From assembly GCA_021234155.1 (NCBI GenBank), contig JAJEKV010000039.1, positions 3,890,745-3,954,744 of the forward strand: DNA of 64,000 nt, read 5' to 3'. Every line of letters starts with the position of its first letter. Positions within the stretch are counted from its first letter, which is position 1. Below the pieces are notes generated by a model, which did not search any database, was not told the origin of the DNA, and saw only the letters and a program-made list of their open reading frames with translations. Position numbers and translations under genes: made by a program. Of this stretch, positions 1-11,921 are shown one piece after another. The stretch comes from Isoetes taiwanensis (lineage: Eukaryota > Streptophyta > Lycopodiopsida > Isoetales > Isoetaceae).

Positions 1-62
1 CAAGGTTAAAACTGAAACAACGGAATCTCATCCAGCACAATTGGAATCAAATGATTTAATAC

Positions 63-849
63 CTAGAACATCATCCAGCAGACAAGCTTCATTATGGGGA
101 TAGTGCGTGCGCACAAGCTGCCATATTTCATCAGCTAGATTAGTATAACTGTTCTTTACATTTGAACCAGTTACCAGTTAATAATATACTTACTTCGCCA
201 ATTTCTTCTACAAATGATTCTGAGGCAAATTGTCCAAAGAGGTCCACATAAGCTGAAACCTCTGACTGCAGAACACATGTGTTTAATGAATCAGCATTCA
301 AAACTGTCACATAATCCTATAAAACGAGGAACAATCTGATAATAGATGATCAAAAGTTGTGCTCCATTTTTCGTATGGGAGATGCAGATGCAGGCAGCGC
401 CTTCTTTGGCTGTACTATTTGATTGTTAACGCACAAAAGAAACATCTGTTGTCTTCTATAATGGCTCAGATATGTTTTCATCTTGTCAATCGTCTAAAAA
501 AAATTGGTTCAGATGTGTCAATCGTCTAAAAAATTAGCTTCTCTTGTCCTTCACAAGCGTCTTAAGGCCTTCTTTTTCTCCGTAAAAGGTTAAGATACGG
601 TCTCTATTATGTTCTGTCGCCCATAAACGTTATCATCGTCTAATAAATCAGCGTAAACTCCCTATCTTTTAACATACAGTAGAACAAGATTTAACTCCTT
701 GCGATATTAGGCAGAAGGAATGAGTATTTTCAACGAAGCCAAGTCAAAAGACAGAAAACTACCTGCCACTGATTTGCATCTTGTGGTGGAGGCCTAAATA
801 ACGAAGAAGAACGAAGGCCTCTTAACCACTGCTGCTGAGCAGATAGCAT
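63..849 (-). CDS. GI: GIGANTEA homologue, first three coding exons (runs off the left edge)
   Basis: Three minus-strand coding exons are visible: 849-763 (29 codons from the ATG), 265-194 (24 codons) and 117-63 (18 codons plus one base). Donors are GTAGTT, GTAAGT and GTATTA; acceptors are TTCTGCAG and ATATGGCAG. The frame is kept across both introns (497 and 76 nt). Joined, they open with a WLRGLRSSSLFRPPPQD block, then SAYVDLFGQFASESF, then LVRTHYP and CLLDDVL, the same blocks in the same order as the GIGANTEA N-terminus of other plants. GI is a large plant-specific protein (about 1,100 residues in the family) that stabilises the ZTL/FKF1 F-box photoreceptors and couples the circadian clock to photoperiodic output. 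Only about 72 residues are in the window. The start is chosen because the conserved block begins a few residues after this ATG. No stop or frameshift interrupts the visible part. Confidence 0.87.
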
Positions 850-1320
850 TATTGCTATCCCTTTAAGCTTCCACCTTCCACTGTTTCAAAACTCCCCTTT
901 CTTCTACTAAAAGACTGAAACATCTTCAGGTCCTAAACACCTCCATACCAGACTCCTTCTCCCCTCTAGTTAAACGCATTTCTAAAACACAATCATATTT
1001 TCCTGCCATATTATCGATTCACAACCCCTGCAACTACTCCAAAGTCGTCGGAAAACAAGTACATTGCAGATCTTCAGAAGCTGCGCCAAAAGAGAAAAAA
1101 TCTGGGAAAATAAGTGGAGGGAAGAAATGGGTTGTAGTAATTGAGCTCCGGCGCCTGTGATCAGAAGAAATCCCTAAGCAGGATGTGTTCTGCGAGAGTG
1201 TCCTATTTGGGTATGAATGGGACAGGTTCGACCATGGCTGTGTCCATGGCAGCCATCCACATGCATGATGCATGTGGTATGTTGTGGTTCAAAACCACTA
1301 ATATCTGAAAATATCTCATT
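850..1320 (-). promoter_or_regulatory. GI leader and proximal promoter with evening element
   Basis: This lies directly upstream of the GI start codon. A perfect evening element, AAAATATCT, is at 1308-1316, and the core AATATCT is repeated at 1300-1306, about 455-465 bp upstream of the ATG. Evening elements bind CCA1/LHY/RVE MYB factors and drive dusk-phased expression; GI is a classic evening gene. A 21-bp inverted repeat at 1257-1277 holds CATGCATG-type (RY-like) motifs. The leader contains a possible acceptor (TTTCAG near 917-922), so a leader intron is possible. The transcription start cannot be placed from sequence alone. The same 9-mer also occurs by chance elsewhere in this AT-rich window (near 21668), so position is the main support. 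Confidence 0.55.
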
Positions 1321-1920
1321 TAGATAGTTCTTCGAAGGTCACCTGAATATAACCTCCACCATTTTTTATTTTGCAACCTAACGTTGACAATAATGTAGCT
1401 TGTGTTGCTTGCTATTTAAACACAAACAAGAGAATCTAAAAAACACCACTCCTCTACAAAGAATCTAGATTTTTTTACTTCATAAATCTCATCTATGGAC
1501 CCATTTACCTAATAGAGAAATTTTCCTCCAATAAAATTGCGCTTTATATTACCAGCTTACCTTCGTGACTAAATCATCTTAATGGCTTAATCTCGGCCAT
1601 AGGCCAGAGCATATCTTGAGGTATGCCCAAAAAACTAGAATCATGACGCTACCTTGAAAAACTTATTTCAAAAAAATACCAAATGTATAAAAATACAAGG
1701 GGGGAACTTAACCTAAAAAGGCAAATTGATGCACTCTTGCTTGCTGTAGAGATCAAATGCATACAAATTCCAAATTAAATCCAACATGTTCTCCAGGAAT
1801 CGAACCTAGGTTATATTATAGAGCAAAAGGGAGGGAGCATACCTATTAGGTCCAATCCATGGGGAATAGCCAATTCCATAAGCAAAACACAAGGACATAC
1901 ATATCATAACACATATATGT
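1320..1920. other. No gene seen
   Basis: AT-rich sequence with stops in all frames. A short GAATCGAACCTAGGT stretch near 1798 resembles a tRNA B box on the minus strand, but no A box at suitable spacing was found, so it is not called. Confidence 0.5.
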
Positions 1921-1934
1921 TCTTATGTTTGTCG

Positions 1935-2330
1935 CGCTCAATCCGACCGTTGATCCGAGATCCTACGGCTCATCTGGCTTTGGGAGGTATCGTACGGCCC
2001 AGATAGCTTGGGAGTTTGTTTGTCGATTATATGTAAGCGATCCTACGGTCCAGGTTGATTTGATCCTGATCGTCGGTCCGAGATCCTACGGCTCACGTTG
2101 CTTTGGGACATATCGCTTTGGGAATTATATGTAATAGATCATGCGGTCCAGATTGTTCTTGAGATCCAGGATCTTACGGCTCACGTGGCTTGGCACATAT
2201 CCTACGGTGCACATGACTTTGGGAATTATATGTAATAGATCCTATGGCTCATGTTGCTTTAATTATTGTCATATAATGAGATCTCGACCCTTGATCGGGT
2301 CCAAGATCCTACGGCCCACGTTGAATGCTC
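1935..2330. repeat. Degenerate tandem repeat around GATCCTACGGCTCACGTTG
   Basis: The motif GATCCTACGG(C/T)(C/T)CA recurs about seven times (near 1970, 2040, 2090, 2140, 2170, 2235 and 2305), usually followed by TTGCTTTGGGA and often by AATTATATGTAATAGATC. Units are 50-70 bp and strongly diverged. No coding potential; the short open frames here are by-products of the repeat. Confidence 0.6.
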
Positions 2331-2361
2331 ATCCTTTAAGAAAAAGCTTTTAAAATTTTTA

Positions 2362-2434
2362 TGTTGTATGGGGGATTTAAACCCTGGTCATTAATCCCCC
2401 AGCCCCCCCATTCTAACCACTAGACCAAGCATTA
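2362..2434 (-). repeat. tRNA-like sequence, probable SINE head
   Basis: On the minus strand an A-box-like TGGTCTAGTGGTTAGAA is followed about 30 nt later by a B-box-like GGGTTTAAATCCC, the split RNA polymerase III promoter spacing of a tRNA. The 5' and 3' ends do not pair into an acceptor stem, so a tRNA-derived SINE or relic is more likely than a working tRNA gene. Confidence 0.45.
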
Positions 2435-2489
2435 ATTCCATGAATAATTTATGTTTCAAATATACTTAAGGGTAACATTCTAATTAAGA

Positions 2490-3775
2490 TAAAATAGAGT
2501 ATAACATTCTAGCTAGTTCAAAAGAGTTATAGAATGTTCTGGAAGGCTCTAGAAAGTTTCTAGAATCTTCTAGAAAGTTCTAGAACATAAGAGAATCTGG
2601 GGGGAATCTAAGAAAATTCTTCCAGAAAGTTCCAAATTGTTCTAATAAGTTCTAGACTGTTCTAGAATGTAGGGGAATCTATGGGAATGTAAAAGAATCT
2701 AGCGAAATACTTCCAGAAAGTTCTAGGATATTTTGAAAGTCTCAGAATGTTCCTGAAAGTCTTAGAATGTTTAAAAAAGTTCTAGAATGTAAAGGAACCC
2801 AGGAGAATGTAAGGGAATCTAAGAAAATCTCATAAAATGTAAGAGAATCTAGGAAAATATTTACAAGCCTAAGGGAATCTCTTAAAATCTAGGGGATCTA
2901 AGGGAATCTCCATAAAATCTAAGGGAATCTAAGAAAATGTTGATGAAATCTTAGAGTATCTAGGGGAATCTTTATAGAATCTCTTTGAATCTCATATAAT
3001 GTAAGGGAACCTAGGGCAATCTCATAAAATCTAAAGGGATCTAAGGGAAGCTAAGGGGATCTTCATAGAATCTTAGAGAATCTATAGAAATCTAATGGAA
3101 TCTAGAGGGAATCTTATAAAATTTAGAGGAATCTCCACGAAACCTCTAAGAGAACCATGGTAGAATCGTAGAGAATCTATGAATTTAGAGTATTCTCAAG
3201 AGATTCTTTTAGAATGTAGGAATAGAATAGAATAGAATAGTTTTTTTAACGTCCACGGAGACCACGCTAAAACTCGAAAGTCTCAGAATGTTCTAGAAAG
3301 TCTTAGAATGTTCAAAAAAGTTCTAGAATGTAAAGGAACCCAGGAGAATATAGCGGAATCTAAGAAAATCTCATAAAATGTAAGAGAATCTAGGAAAATA
3401 TTTACAAGCCTAAGGGAATCTCTTAAAATCTGGGGGATCTAAGGGAATCTTCATAAAATCTAAGGGAATCTAAGAAAATGTTGATGAAATCTTAGAGTAT
3501 CTAGGGGAATCTTTATAGAATCTCTATGAATCTCATATAATGTAAGGGAACCTGGGGCAATCTCATAAAATCTAAATGGATCTAAGGGAATCTAAGGGGA
3601 TTTAAGGGGATCTTCATAGAATCTTAGAGAATCTATAGAAATCTAATGGAATCTAGAGGGAATCCTTATAAAATTTAGAGGAATCTCCACGAAACCTCTA
3701 AGAGAACCTTGGTAGAATCATAGAGAATCTATGAATTTAGAGTATTCTCAAGAGATTCTTTTAGAATGTAGGGCA
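2490..3775. repeat. Satellite-like GAATCT array with a ~490-bp block in direct duplicate
   Basis: The region is built from a drifting 10-12 bp motif (GAATCTAAGGG, GTTCTAGAA and relatives). On top of this a long block, about 2734-3218, is repeated almost unchanged at about 3277-3771; both copies run from GAAAGTCTCAGAATGTTC to TTTTAGAATGTAGG. Between them sits a LINE 3' tail (3219-3262). A diverged inverted relative of the motif lies at 60110-60440. Confidence 0.75.
3219..3262 (-). mobile_element. LINE 3' terminus with (TTCTA)n tail
   Basis: Read on the minus strand this is CTCCGTGGACGTTAAAAAAA followed by a short run of TATTC units. The same GTGGACG(A/T)(T/C)AAAA plus pentanucleotide tail ends the LINE fragments at 21570-21622, 21705-21745 and 31085-31135. 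The TATTC run is the 3' tail, so this is a dead-on-arrival LINE end of under 60 bp. Confidence 0.6.
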
Positions 3776-3779
3776 CGAC

Positions 3780-5340
3780 AAGAACTTGCATCGTAGGGAC
3801 ATGCTAAAACTCGAACATGCACCATAGGACGCATTAAATTTCTTCTATATATATATATTGGTGTCATCACCTCGCCAACACCAAACTGAGCAAATTACGT
3901 CCCCAAAATGTCTCCTTTCCTAGATTTTGGCGTAGGTTGGGCGGAAAAAGGGGGAGGCCATTGTTTTTTTTCCCAAAGGTCTGTGGGGGTGGGGAATTTT
4001 GTGGTCAATGTGCATGGTCACATAAGACAGGTTATGCCTTCACGGGGGTTGCTAAAAGCAGCCCGATTTTGGCGGCCAGGCAGGTGGAGTTGAGTAGAAG
4101 ATGATTTCCTTTGTGCAGAAAGCGGGCTGCGCTGTTCTTTTCGAGCTTTCTTTTCTCTTGTGAGGGACTGGACTTCCTTGTTCTGTTGTTCTGGAAGGGA
4201 TCGCCAGGTGATTCATGGCAGTTCTTGTTCTGTTGTTCTAGAAAGGATCATCAGGTGATTCGTGGCAGTAAGCCTGAGATGGGAATGTCCATGTCTGATT
4301 TTTGCATTCGTTTTGCATCACATGTGAAGAGGTTTGTGTGCATATTCACGAGGGTATATGTATTTGATTCTAGCTATGTGGCATGTGGATTGCTGGAAGG
4401 TCTGTCGGCTTTGCTTTTTTATTGTTTGATGGCGGCATGCTTTCTTCCGGAGTCCATGTTCTCTGTCCTGGGGACGGTACAAATGAAGCAATTTTTCGTG
4501 GTTTCAATGAGGCTGCTTGAGAAGTACGCTGGTTGTAGAGCAGTGGTGCCAATTGCCACATTATGGCTAGAGACAAGGTTGATGAAGGGCCGAGGAGAAC
4601 TGGAGGTGTGCAACTGCCCTGTGGTTTGATGGCAGCCTCTTGCAGGAACCTTGTTCTGTGTTTGTGGAGGATCTTTCAGCATGATGTGCGCCTTATGTTC
4701 TTTCTACCTTCTGACATACTGATGTGATGCCATTTCATCATGGCTATTGTTGTCCTCTGCTTGCTATATGGTACCTGTGACAGAGGCCATAGAGATGCAA
4801 CCTCTAAGTTGTATTTCAGTTCTGATATATGGGTTGTAATATAAGTGCATTTATTTGTAAATAGCGATTACATGATGTTGGCATTGTGATATATGGACCT
4901 TGCATATTGCAATTGTGTCTCTGTGAGCTCTATTAATTACTTCATCTGAATTCTCTGATTTATTAGCTTGGCCAGGCTCACGACCCCTAAATTGGGGCAT
5001 GTTTGCTGTTGTGTGAGTGTCAAACGTGTTTGCTGCTGTGTGAGCATGTGAGAGGCAGAGGCAAACATGTAGGTTTCAAGAATGCCTTGTAGAGTTGAGC
5101 TTTATTGTCTAATGCTTTGAAATTGTATATACATGGTGCTAAGGTCATGGCTGCACCATGTTTTATTATATGATATATTTTGCTCGGTTTTTGAGGTCTC
5201 TAGTAATGGGTCAAGTGCTAGTGGGATTTTAAGGACCATTGGATCTCAAAACAAAGGTGAGAATATGCCAAATGAAAGGCGAAGGATTTTACACCTCACA
5301 CTCACTATAGCACATCTCCCTCCGCTTTACCACTAGCCTC
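3780..5340. other. No supported gene
   Basis: An open frame of 172 codons exists at 4111-4629 (plus) but it is Phe/Leu/Cys-rich, has no recognisable domain and lies in repeat territory. Two near-identical segments near 4170-4270 (TTCTTGTTCTGTTGTTCT) show local duplication. The rest is AT-rich with many stops. The stretch could include an unrecognised LTR. Confidence 0.4.
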
Positions 5341-5349
5341 ATTGTATGG

Positions 5350-6170
5350 TTCTAAGTCATTGCATACCCCCCATAGCCGGGTGGGCTCCTATGCACAGTA
5401 ATAGGAACTAAGGGGTCTAATCTAGAAGCATCATCTAGATAATAGCCACTAAGTATCTACTCCCCTTTCCAATACACAAGAGGTGCAACATAAGATCAAC
5501 CAACATCGTACATCAACATAACATGATAAATAATTGAAGATATATCTAAGCCTAATCACATGCATCTAACTTACAGTTAGGGTTCATTGATTAGGGTTCC
5601 AAACCTAGACTAGGGATTCTAGGAAGGCTCTACTAGCAAGATAAGATACTAGCTCATCTGGAATCCTAGGTTCCAAATGATCTACTTATGAAGCTACTAT
5701 GAATACCTGCTCCGGACGAACTTCCTCCAACTCCTGGGGTCTCCATGACTTGATGATAAGTCGAGTGGTTCCTCCTCCTTCTGATGAGCGTATTGCCTTG
5801 GAGCTGTCGATCCTACACCGCAATGAACGGTGTCCGAAACGGAGTTCTGAGCGAAGAACATGTCTCAAGGCAGGTGGAGCCGAAAAGTGGCCTAGGATTA
5901 GGGTTAGGGTTAGGGTTAGGGTGCTTATAGGTTAGGGTTCCATGTCACTGCCACGTGGCTCCAATGGGGTGCTTCCATGTGGTGGGTACCCACTAGGTTG
6001 AGGCCATGTGGAAATGGCCTTAAGCCTAAGGTTGGTTAAGTTATGTAAATAACTTAGCCATGCTCCCTTTTCTACTTACTATGGTGTACAAGGCTATAAT
6101 AATAGACTTGTATGGTGACGAGGCCTAGAAATATACGTATTTATGGCACATATTTTTGGGGAACGTCACA
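5350..6170 (-). mobile_element. 3' LTR (partial) of Ty3/gypsy element 1
   Basis: The LTR starts (minus strand) with TGTGACGTTCCCC at 6170, immediately after a polypurine tract AAAAGGGGAAGAA (6171-6183). The GGGTGGGCTCCTATGCACAG part near 5385 matches the second gypsy LTR (near 56965), which identifies the family. The far end, which should close with GAGCGTCACA, is not found, so this copy is truncated near 5350. It contains a short run of TTAGGG units at about 5890-5922. Confidence 0.65.
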
Positions 6171-6994
6171 TTCTTCCCCTTTTAGGATAATGCTATCCTC
6201 AACATTATGCTAAGGTGACAAACCTGCACTAACCCTGCAAACTCACACACATTAATATAAAGACTTAACTTTATTGAAACGGTCAACTTGCTATTAGCTA
6301 TTTATTACATACATATAGGCTATATCTCTACCTATACAAAATTATATAGGCTTCACAAGTGTTATCACAATATATCCATAACATTATCACAACAGTTGTT
6401 AGGAGTTCATAGTTAAGTCTAAAATCTATGACTCCTATCCTCTCGTTATGTGCTCCCTCGTCCATGCTCCCCTTCACTGGTTTACACAAGTAGCACATTA
6501 CATTATTTTAGTTGATAAGTTTGTGGTTTTAGGGGACCACCCCCCGTACTATCTCCTTGAGCCGAACTACTAGCTCAAGGTTACCTCTACTATCTTGCAC
6601 TCGATCATGGCCGTTAGGATTTGAGCTTAAGGACCATTTAAGATGATCCTATCATCGCCATGATCGGGTGTTACCTTGTATAAGATGCCCTTGATCGTGT
6701 ACACCCCTCAGTGCCTCATGCCCCTGGGGGTTTAAGCTAGGGAACGTCCCACGATCCCATTATTGCACGTGATCACGCATACCTCGTCATGACCCCTCTA
6801 TGGTCATGTGCATGTGCCCTACATCGTAGCATAGAGATCATCCGAGTGATGGTCTCATCGTCGCCCACCATGTTGTGCTCCTCTCACATGACCCTTCCGG
6901 TCATGTGCACTTTTGGTGCATGCTGGCCTAGAGAACGCCGTTGGAGGATATCTCATCATCGTCTACACTCCAAGATTCCTGTGTATGCATCCTA

Positions 6995-9900
6995 CTAGCT
7001 TAGAATGCATACGCCTTCCTGCACATACACTAAGGCATAACAAAGCTTAGCTAAAGCACCTGACAGATTGGCGTCGACCAATTCGGAAATGACTTGGCCG
7101 TTGATTTGCTTCATGAAGTCCAGGTATTGCTTCTCTAGATCTTGCTTCAATACCCATGTTACATCTTCCATGGACAAGCGCTTCCACTTGACCAAATACT
7201 AAAGGAACTGGGACTTTCTTGTCTTCTTAAATGCCGTATCGAGAATTAACTCATGAATTATCTCGATTTGCTCCTCCGTCATCTCCAACAAAGTTGGAGT
7301 CTTCAAGACCTCCTCCGGGTTTGGAGTGTGCCTCTTTAATAGGCTTATGTAAAAGACTTTGTGGACTTTGAGATGGGCTGACAAATCGAGCTTGTAGACT
7401 TGATTCCTTACTCGCTCTAAGATTTTGAAAGGTCCCCCCCATCTTGGATCAAGGTTCTTGCAATTTCCAATTCGAAGCTTTGCTTGCTTGGCCTTAATCT
7501 TAAGCCAAACATTATCTCCTACCCGGAATTCCCTTGAGGTTCTATGCTTGTCGGCTATGCTCTTTTGTCGACTTCTTGCTGCCAATAGATAGCCTCTAAC
7601 TTCTTCGTCCAACTGCTGCATGTCAACTAACATTTGTTGAGAAATTTCAATCTAGGGCACTGGGTTATGCCAAGTGTATGATGTCAAGCATTGGTAACTA
7701 TAATTAATTATGAAGGGAGACATTTGTGATGATTCCTGCTTGGTACTATTATGTACAAACTCTACCAAGTAAATATAGTCGCTCCACTTTGATTGCTTGT
7801 TCCACACATAGCTTCTCAACATATCTTCTAGGATTCGATTGTTGTGCTCCATTTGACCGTCAATTTGGGGATGGTAAGCCGTGCTCATAGACAACTTGGT
7901 CTGGATCGTGTTGAAGAAGTCCTTCCAAAAGGCATTTATAGACTTGGGATCCCTATCGGAGATGATTTCCCTTGACCACTACCATTAAGGCATCATGGCC
8001 CCTTGCTGTTATTGGGAGCCCGGTTATAAAATCCATGATCACAACCTCCCACTTAGTGGTTGGCACTGTTAAGGGTTCTAAGTTTTTTGGAATTTGAAGC
8101 TGCTCGGCATTGTCGAATGTAGTTGGCTATGTCCTTCTTCATGTCAAGCCAATAATAACTACTGCTTATCTTGAAGTAGGTTTTCATGAACCCTGCATGG
8201 CCGGCTATTGGGCTATTGCGAGTATCATGAAGAATTAACTTGCTTACTTCTGATGATTCAGGGATACAAAGTTTGTCCTTATGGTAGAGAAGATTGCCTT
8301 CTCTCTTATATCTTCTATAAGCTTCTCTTTCTTTATTTGTTCTTGCTTCTTTGCAAAGACTAGACCATATTTCCTTGAATTCTTTGCTTGAAGGCAAGAT
8401 CTCTTCAATCTTTTTTCCGAATTCACTACACAAGGTCGAGATGGTATTACAATGCGCTCGAATCTCCAATGGACTGTGCAAGAGAGCGTCAGCAACCACA
8501 TTTACTTTACCTAGCTTATAAAATATCTCAAAGTCATGCTCTTCGAGGAACTCCATCTATTACCTTTGCCTCAAATTGAGGAGTGGTTGCGTAAAAATAT
8601 ATTGGAGGCTTTGATGATCGATATCCAACTGAAATTTCCTACCAAGCAGGTAGTGCCTCCAAATACGAAGAGCTCTTACTATGGCCAGGAGTTCTTGATC
8701 ATGCGTTGGATAACATTGCTCGAAATCATTCATTTTCTTAGAGTTATAGACTACCATTCTTCCTTCTTGCATGAGAACTCATCCTGTTGCTAGCTTACTA
8801 ACATCATTTGCTACAAGCTTATCCTTGTTTGAGTCTGGTAGGGTGAGCACTGGTGCTGTTGTCAAGGCTTCTTGGGTTTTTCAAAAGAAGCTCGAACGTT
8901 CTTTAGCCAATGTGCCCCCCAATCTATTGCTTCTTGGTGCGGTCCGACGAGGAGGATGCCCACTTAGCAAAATCCCTTACAAACTTCCTGTAGTAGCCTG
9001 CTAACCCAAGAAAACTTCTCACTTTTGTGAGACGTTCTTCGGAGCCAGCCAATCTACTATGGCTTCTATCTCCCGTCGCTATTCCTTCGGCTGACACAAC
9101 ATGTCCAAGGCACTCAACCTTGATTGTAGCAAAATGGCACTTAGAAAGCTTGCCAAACAAGCGGTGCCGTCTTAGCTTCTCCAAGACTTTTCTTAAATGT
9201 GATACATGTTCTTCCATTGACTTGCTATAGATGAGGATGTCGTTGAAGAAGAAGATGATGACAAACTCATCCAAGAACTCTCTGAAGATGTCGTTCGTTA
9301 GCCTCATGAACATTGCTGGGATGTTTGATACGCCGAAAGGCACGATGTAAATTCGTAGTGCCCATACCGCGTTCTAAAGGCGGTCTTATGAATCTCTTCT
9401 TCCTTGATTCGTATCTGATGGTAGCCTGATCTCAAGTCTATCTTAGAAAAGAATTTTGCTTCTGAGTTGATCCATCAAGTCATCTGGCCTAGGCAAAGCA
9501 TATTTGTTATTTATCGTCTGCTTATTTAACTGACGGTAGTCTATACACATCCTTAGACTTCCATCCTTCTTCTTTACAAAGAGAATGGGTGCCCCGAAGG
9601 GTGATACGTTTGCCCTGATGAATCCGAGTTCAAGCAATTCTTGCAATTGCTTCTTGAGCTCAACTAGCTCTGGGGTGCTCATTTTGTAGAGGGCCTTGCT
9701 GGTAGGCTTAGCATCTGGTACTAGTATAACCGCACACTCCATGCCCCTATAGGGTGGCAACTCACGGATTTCATCCGGAAACACATCATGGAACTCCTTG
9801 ATTAGCCTTGCTACTGGCCTGGGCAACTGATTCAAGCTTGGCTCCCTTTGCTTTTCCTGACTCGGCTCAATTGCCTCTAGTCGAAGGATATATTCCACCT

Positions 9901-10530
9901 TGTCCTTCATTAATCTTTTGTGCAATTGCTTCAAAAAGATACGGTGCATGACTGAAAAGACTTTCTTACCTTTGACTACAAAGCGGTTCCCATCGGATGC
10001 TATGATGGAGATTTTGTGCTTGTCACAGTCAACCATGGGTTTAGCTGGCTTCAAGAACTCCATTCCCACTATGAGGTCGTATTTACCACTACCTCTTCCC
10101 ATAGTCCATTTGGTTCCACTGAGGTCTATATCAAAGTTGATTCTCATTTCCTTGGTATGGCGAATTGCACCACTTGCCATACTGACCGGCCTGGGTTTGG
10201 ACTTAAAGGTCTTGGTCTTCATTAAGGTGGCCAACCTGTAAGATGCGAAGTTGAGCGAGCTACATGTATCTATGAGGACTACATAGGGCTTACTATCAAT
10301 GATGCCCTCTGCAAAATAACCGTGGGCTGATTTTTGACATTGCCTGACTCAATAGCTGCACAGATTCTGCACTCACCCTCTATATAGTATTGTGGTTCTT
10401 GCTGGTCGTCTTTGTTGTCGTCCACTTCCGTTGGTGATGCCCAATCAATGAGTTCTGCCAGTGTTGCTTGCATCACGAAGGAGCAATTATGTGTGCGATG
10501 ACCCGGCCTGGAAGCATCTGAAACATAGCT
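6995..10530 (-). pseudogene. Ty3/gypsy chromovirus pol remnant (PR, RT, RNase H, IN, chromodomain)
   Basis: Reading down the minus strand: a retropepsin-like segment with VGMEFL (~10070); RT with [19 protein letters not shown] (~9570) and MPFGVSN (9343); RNase H (~8770-8560) with LDIDHQSLQYIF; integrase zinc-binding region (~8200) and core with STAYHPQIDG (~7890); a GPF/Y-like C-terminus (7633-7199) with LKVHKVFYISLL; and a chromodomain, VKWKRLSMEDVTWVLKQDL (~7190). That order is diagnostic of the chromovirus clade of Ty3/gypsy. The catalytic YxDD of RT reads FFND, and at least five stops or frameshifts split the frame. It cannot be active. The chromodomain would once have targeted integration to heterochromatin. 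Confidence 0.88.
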
Positions 10531-10640
10531 TCTTTTTTATGCATTTCTCCCTCTTTTCCTTCGGGATACTGTCCAAAAAGAATTTCACTAACTTCCCCCC
10601 TGGGCATCCCTGCTGCCTCTGTTTCCCATATGATCCTTTC

Positions 10641-11700
10641 CTATCCATCTTCCCCTGAGACTGGTGCCCTACTGGTGTAGAGGATGTCTGCCTCAGTTGA
10701 TAAGGGCATGTTGCTTTCCCTTTGTAAAATGATTATTTCTGCCCCGGGGTTGTCGGTGCTTCCCAAGCTTAGTGCATTGTCTTCGGCCTCCCCAACTGTT
10801 TTTGGGTTGATGGCCCGTACCAATCTCTTAATGTTACTGTTCAATCCCTCAATATAGCCATCCACTGCCTGTCTCTCAGCGATCCTAGGAACATTTAGCC
10901 TTAGCCTTATAAATTCCTCCGTATATTTGGCCACTGATAGATTTCCTTGGTCCAACCTGTAGAACTGCTGAATTTGCCTGCTTGTGTATGACCTTGGGAC
11001 GTAGTGCTTGCGAAAAGCATTACTGAAGGTTTTGAATCTGCAATTGTTCATTTTCAGCTTGTTTAACTTGGCATATACCTTCCACCAAATCCGTGCTGGT
11101 CCAATCAGGTTTGATGTCGCCACCTTTCCTATGTCCTTATCTTTCATACTGTATGAGTTTTCAAATTCCTCCATCTTGTCTAACCAAGCTTCCACTTCTA
11201 TTCCAGACCTGTCTTTCCCGGAGAACTGACCCAACTTTCGAGTTTTCCGTACGTTACTTATTGCACTATCCACTTTCTTCTGATAGTCCCCTGTTCTACG
11301 GTTCATGTCCCTGCCTTGTGAGGTGTCTGACTCACTTTCAAGATTGCTTCAAGATCTGCTTCTTGTACTGTTTGACTGGCTGGAGCTGGGCTTCTACCTT
11401 TTCTTTTTCTCTTTCTTTCCTTCTCAGACACATGGACTTCTTTCTGCTCTGGTTGAGGAGCTTCGTCTGGTCCTCTTGGTTGGTGGAGGCGGCATTGGTC
11501 CATATTCCTGTGCATGCATCAAAGACATGGCCCACCGTATTAGTTGCTGCATCTGGTTACGCATTCGGACTAGCCTTCTGGTGATAGCTTCAGCCGTCAT
11601 ATCTTGTTCCTCGTCATGTTCTCGGCCGAAAAGGTTCCTAGGTTGCCGATGTTGCTGTCTGCCCTGACCTTGGGAGCCCGAGCCGGAATTCCTGGCTGCA
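10641..11700 (-). pseudogene. Ty3/gypsy gag remnant
   Basis: Minus-strand frames encode a Retrotrans_gag-type domain: KLGQFSGKDRSGIEVEAWL, then WWKVYAKLNKL and YTEEFIRLRLNVPRI. A broken CCHC zinc knuckle lies downstream near 10530-10480. Upstream, towards 11700, a Gln/Pro/Arg-rich N-terminus is split between frames. The element is cut off near 11700, with no 5' LTR or primer-binding site beyond. It belongs to the same element as the pol at 6995-10530. Confidence 0.8.
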
Positions 11701-11915
11701 CATATTAGTTACCATGGTTGTTATTCAAAGTTACCATGTTAATTCTTGTTAGCCATAAAAGAAATCAAGTTGAAACTCAACTTATAAGTTAACAATGAAT
11801 TATATTAGTTGATAACATCATCATACAATTGAAAGTTTGAAATATTATATAGAAGATAGATAATAATACATGAAATTTAAAACATCTTGGTACATATTAA
11901 TACATAGGAATGGAT
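11700..11915. other. AT-rich junction, no gene seen
   Basis: This sequence separates the truncated gypsy gag from the next unit. GTTACCATGGTT and GTTACCATGTTA are repeated near 11710-11745. Nothing coding is visible. Confidence 0.4.
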
Positions 11916-11921
11916 AAAGGT

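Noticed and set aside
1790-1815. tRNA gene suggested by GAATCGAACCTAGGT
   Set aside because: Only a B-box-like stretch; no A box or acceptor stem at tRNA spacing.
4111-4629. 172-codon plus-strand frame
   Set aside because: Composition is Phe/Leu/Cys-rich without domains, and internal near-repeats suggest non-coding sequence.
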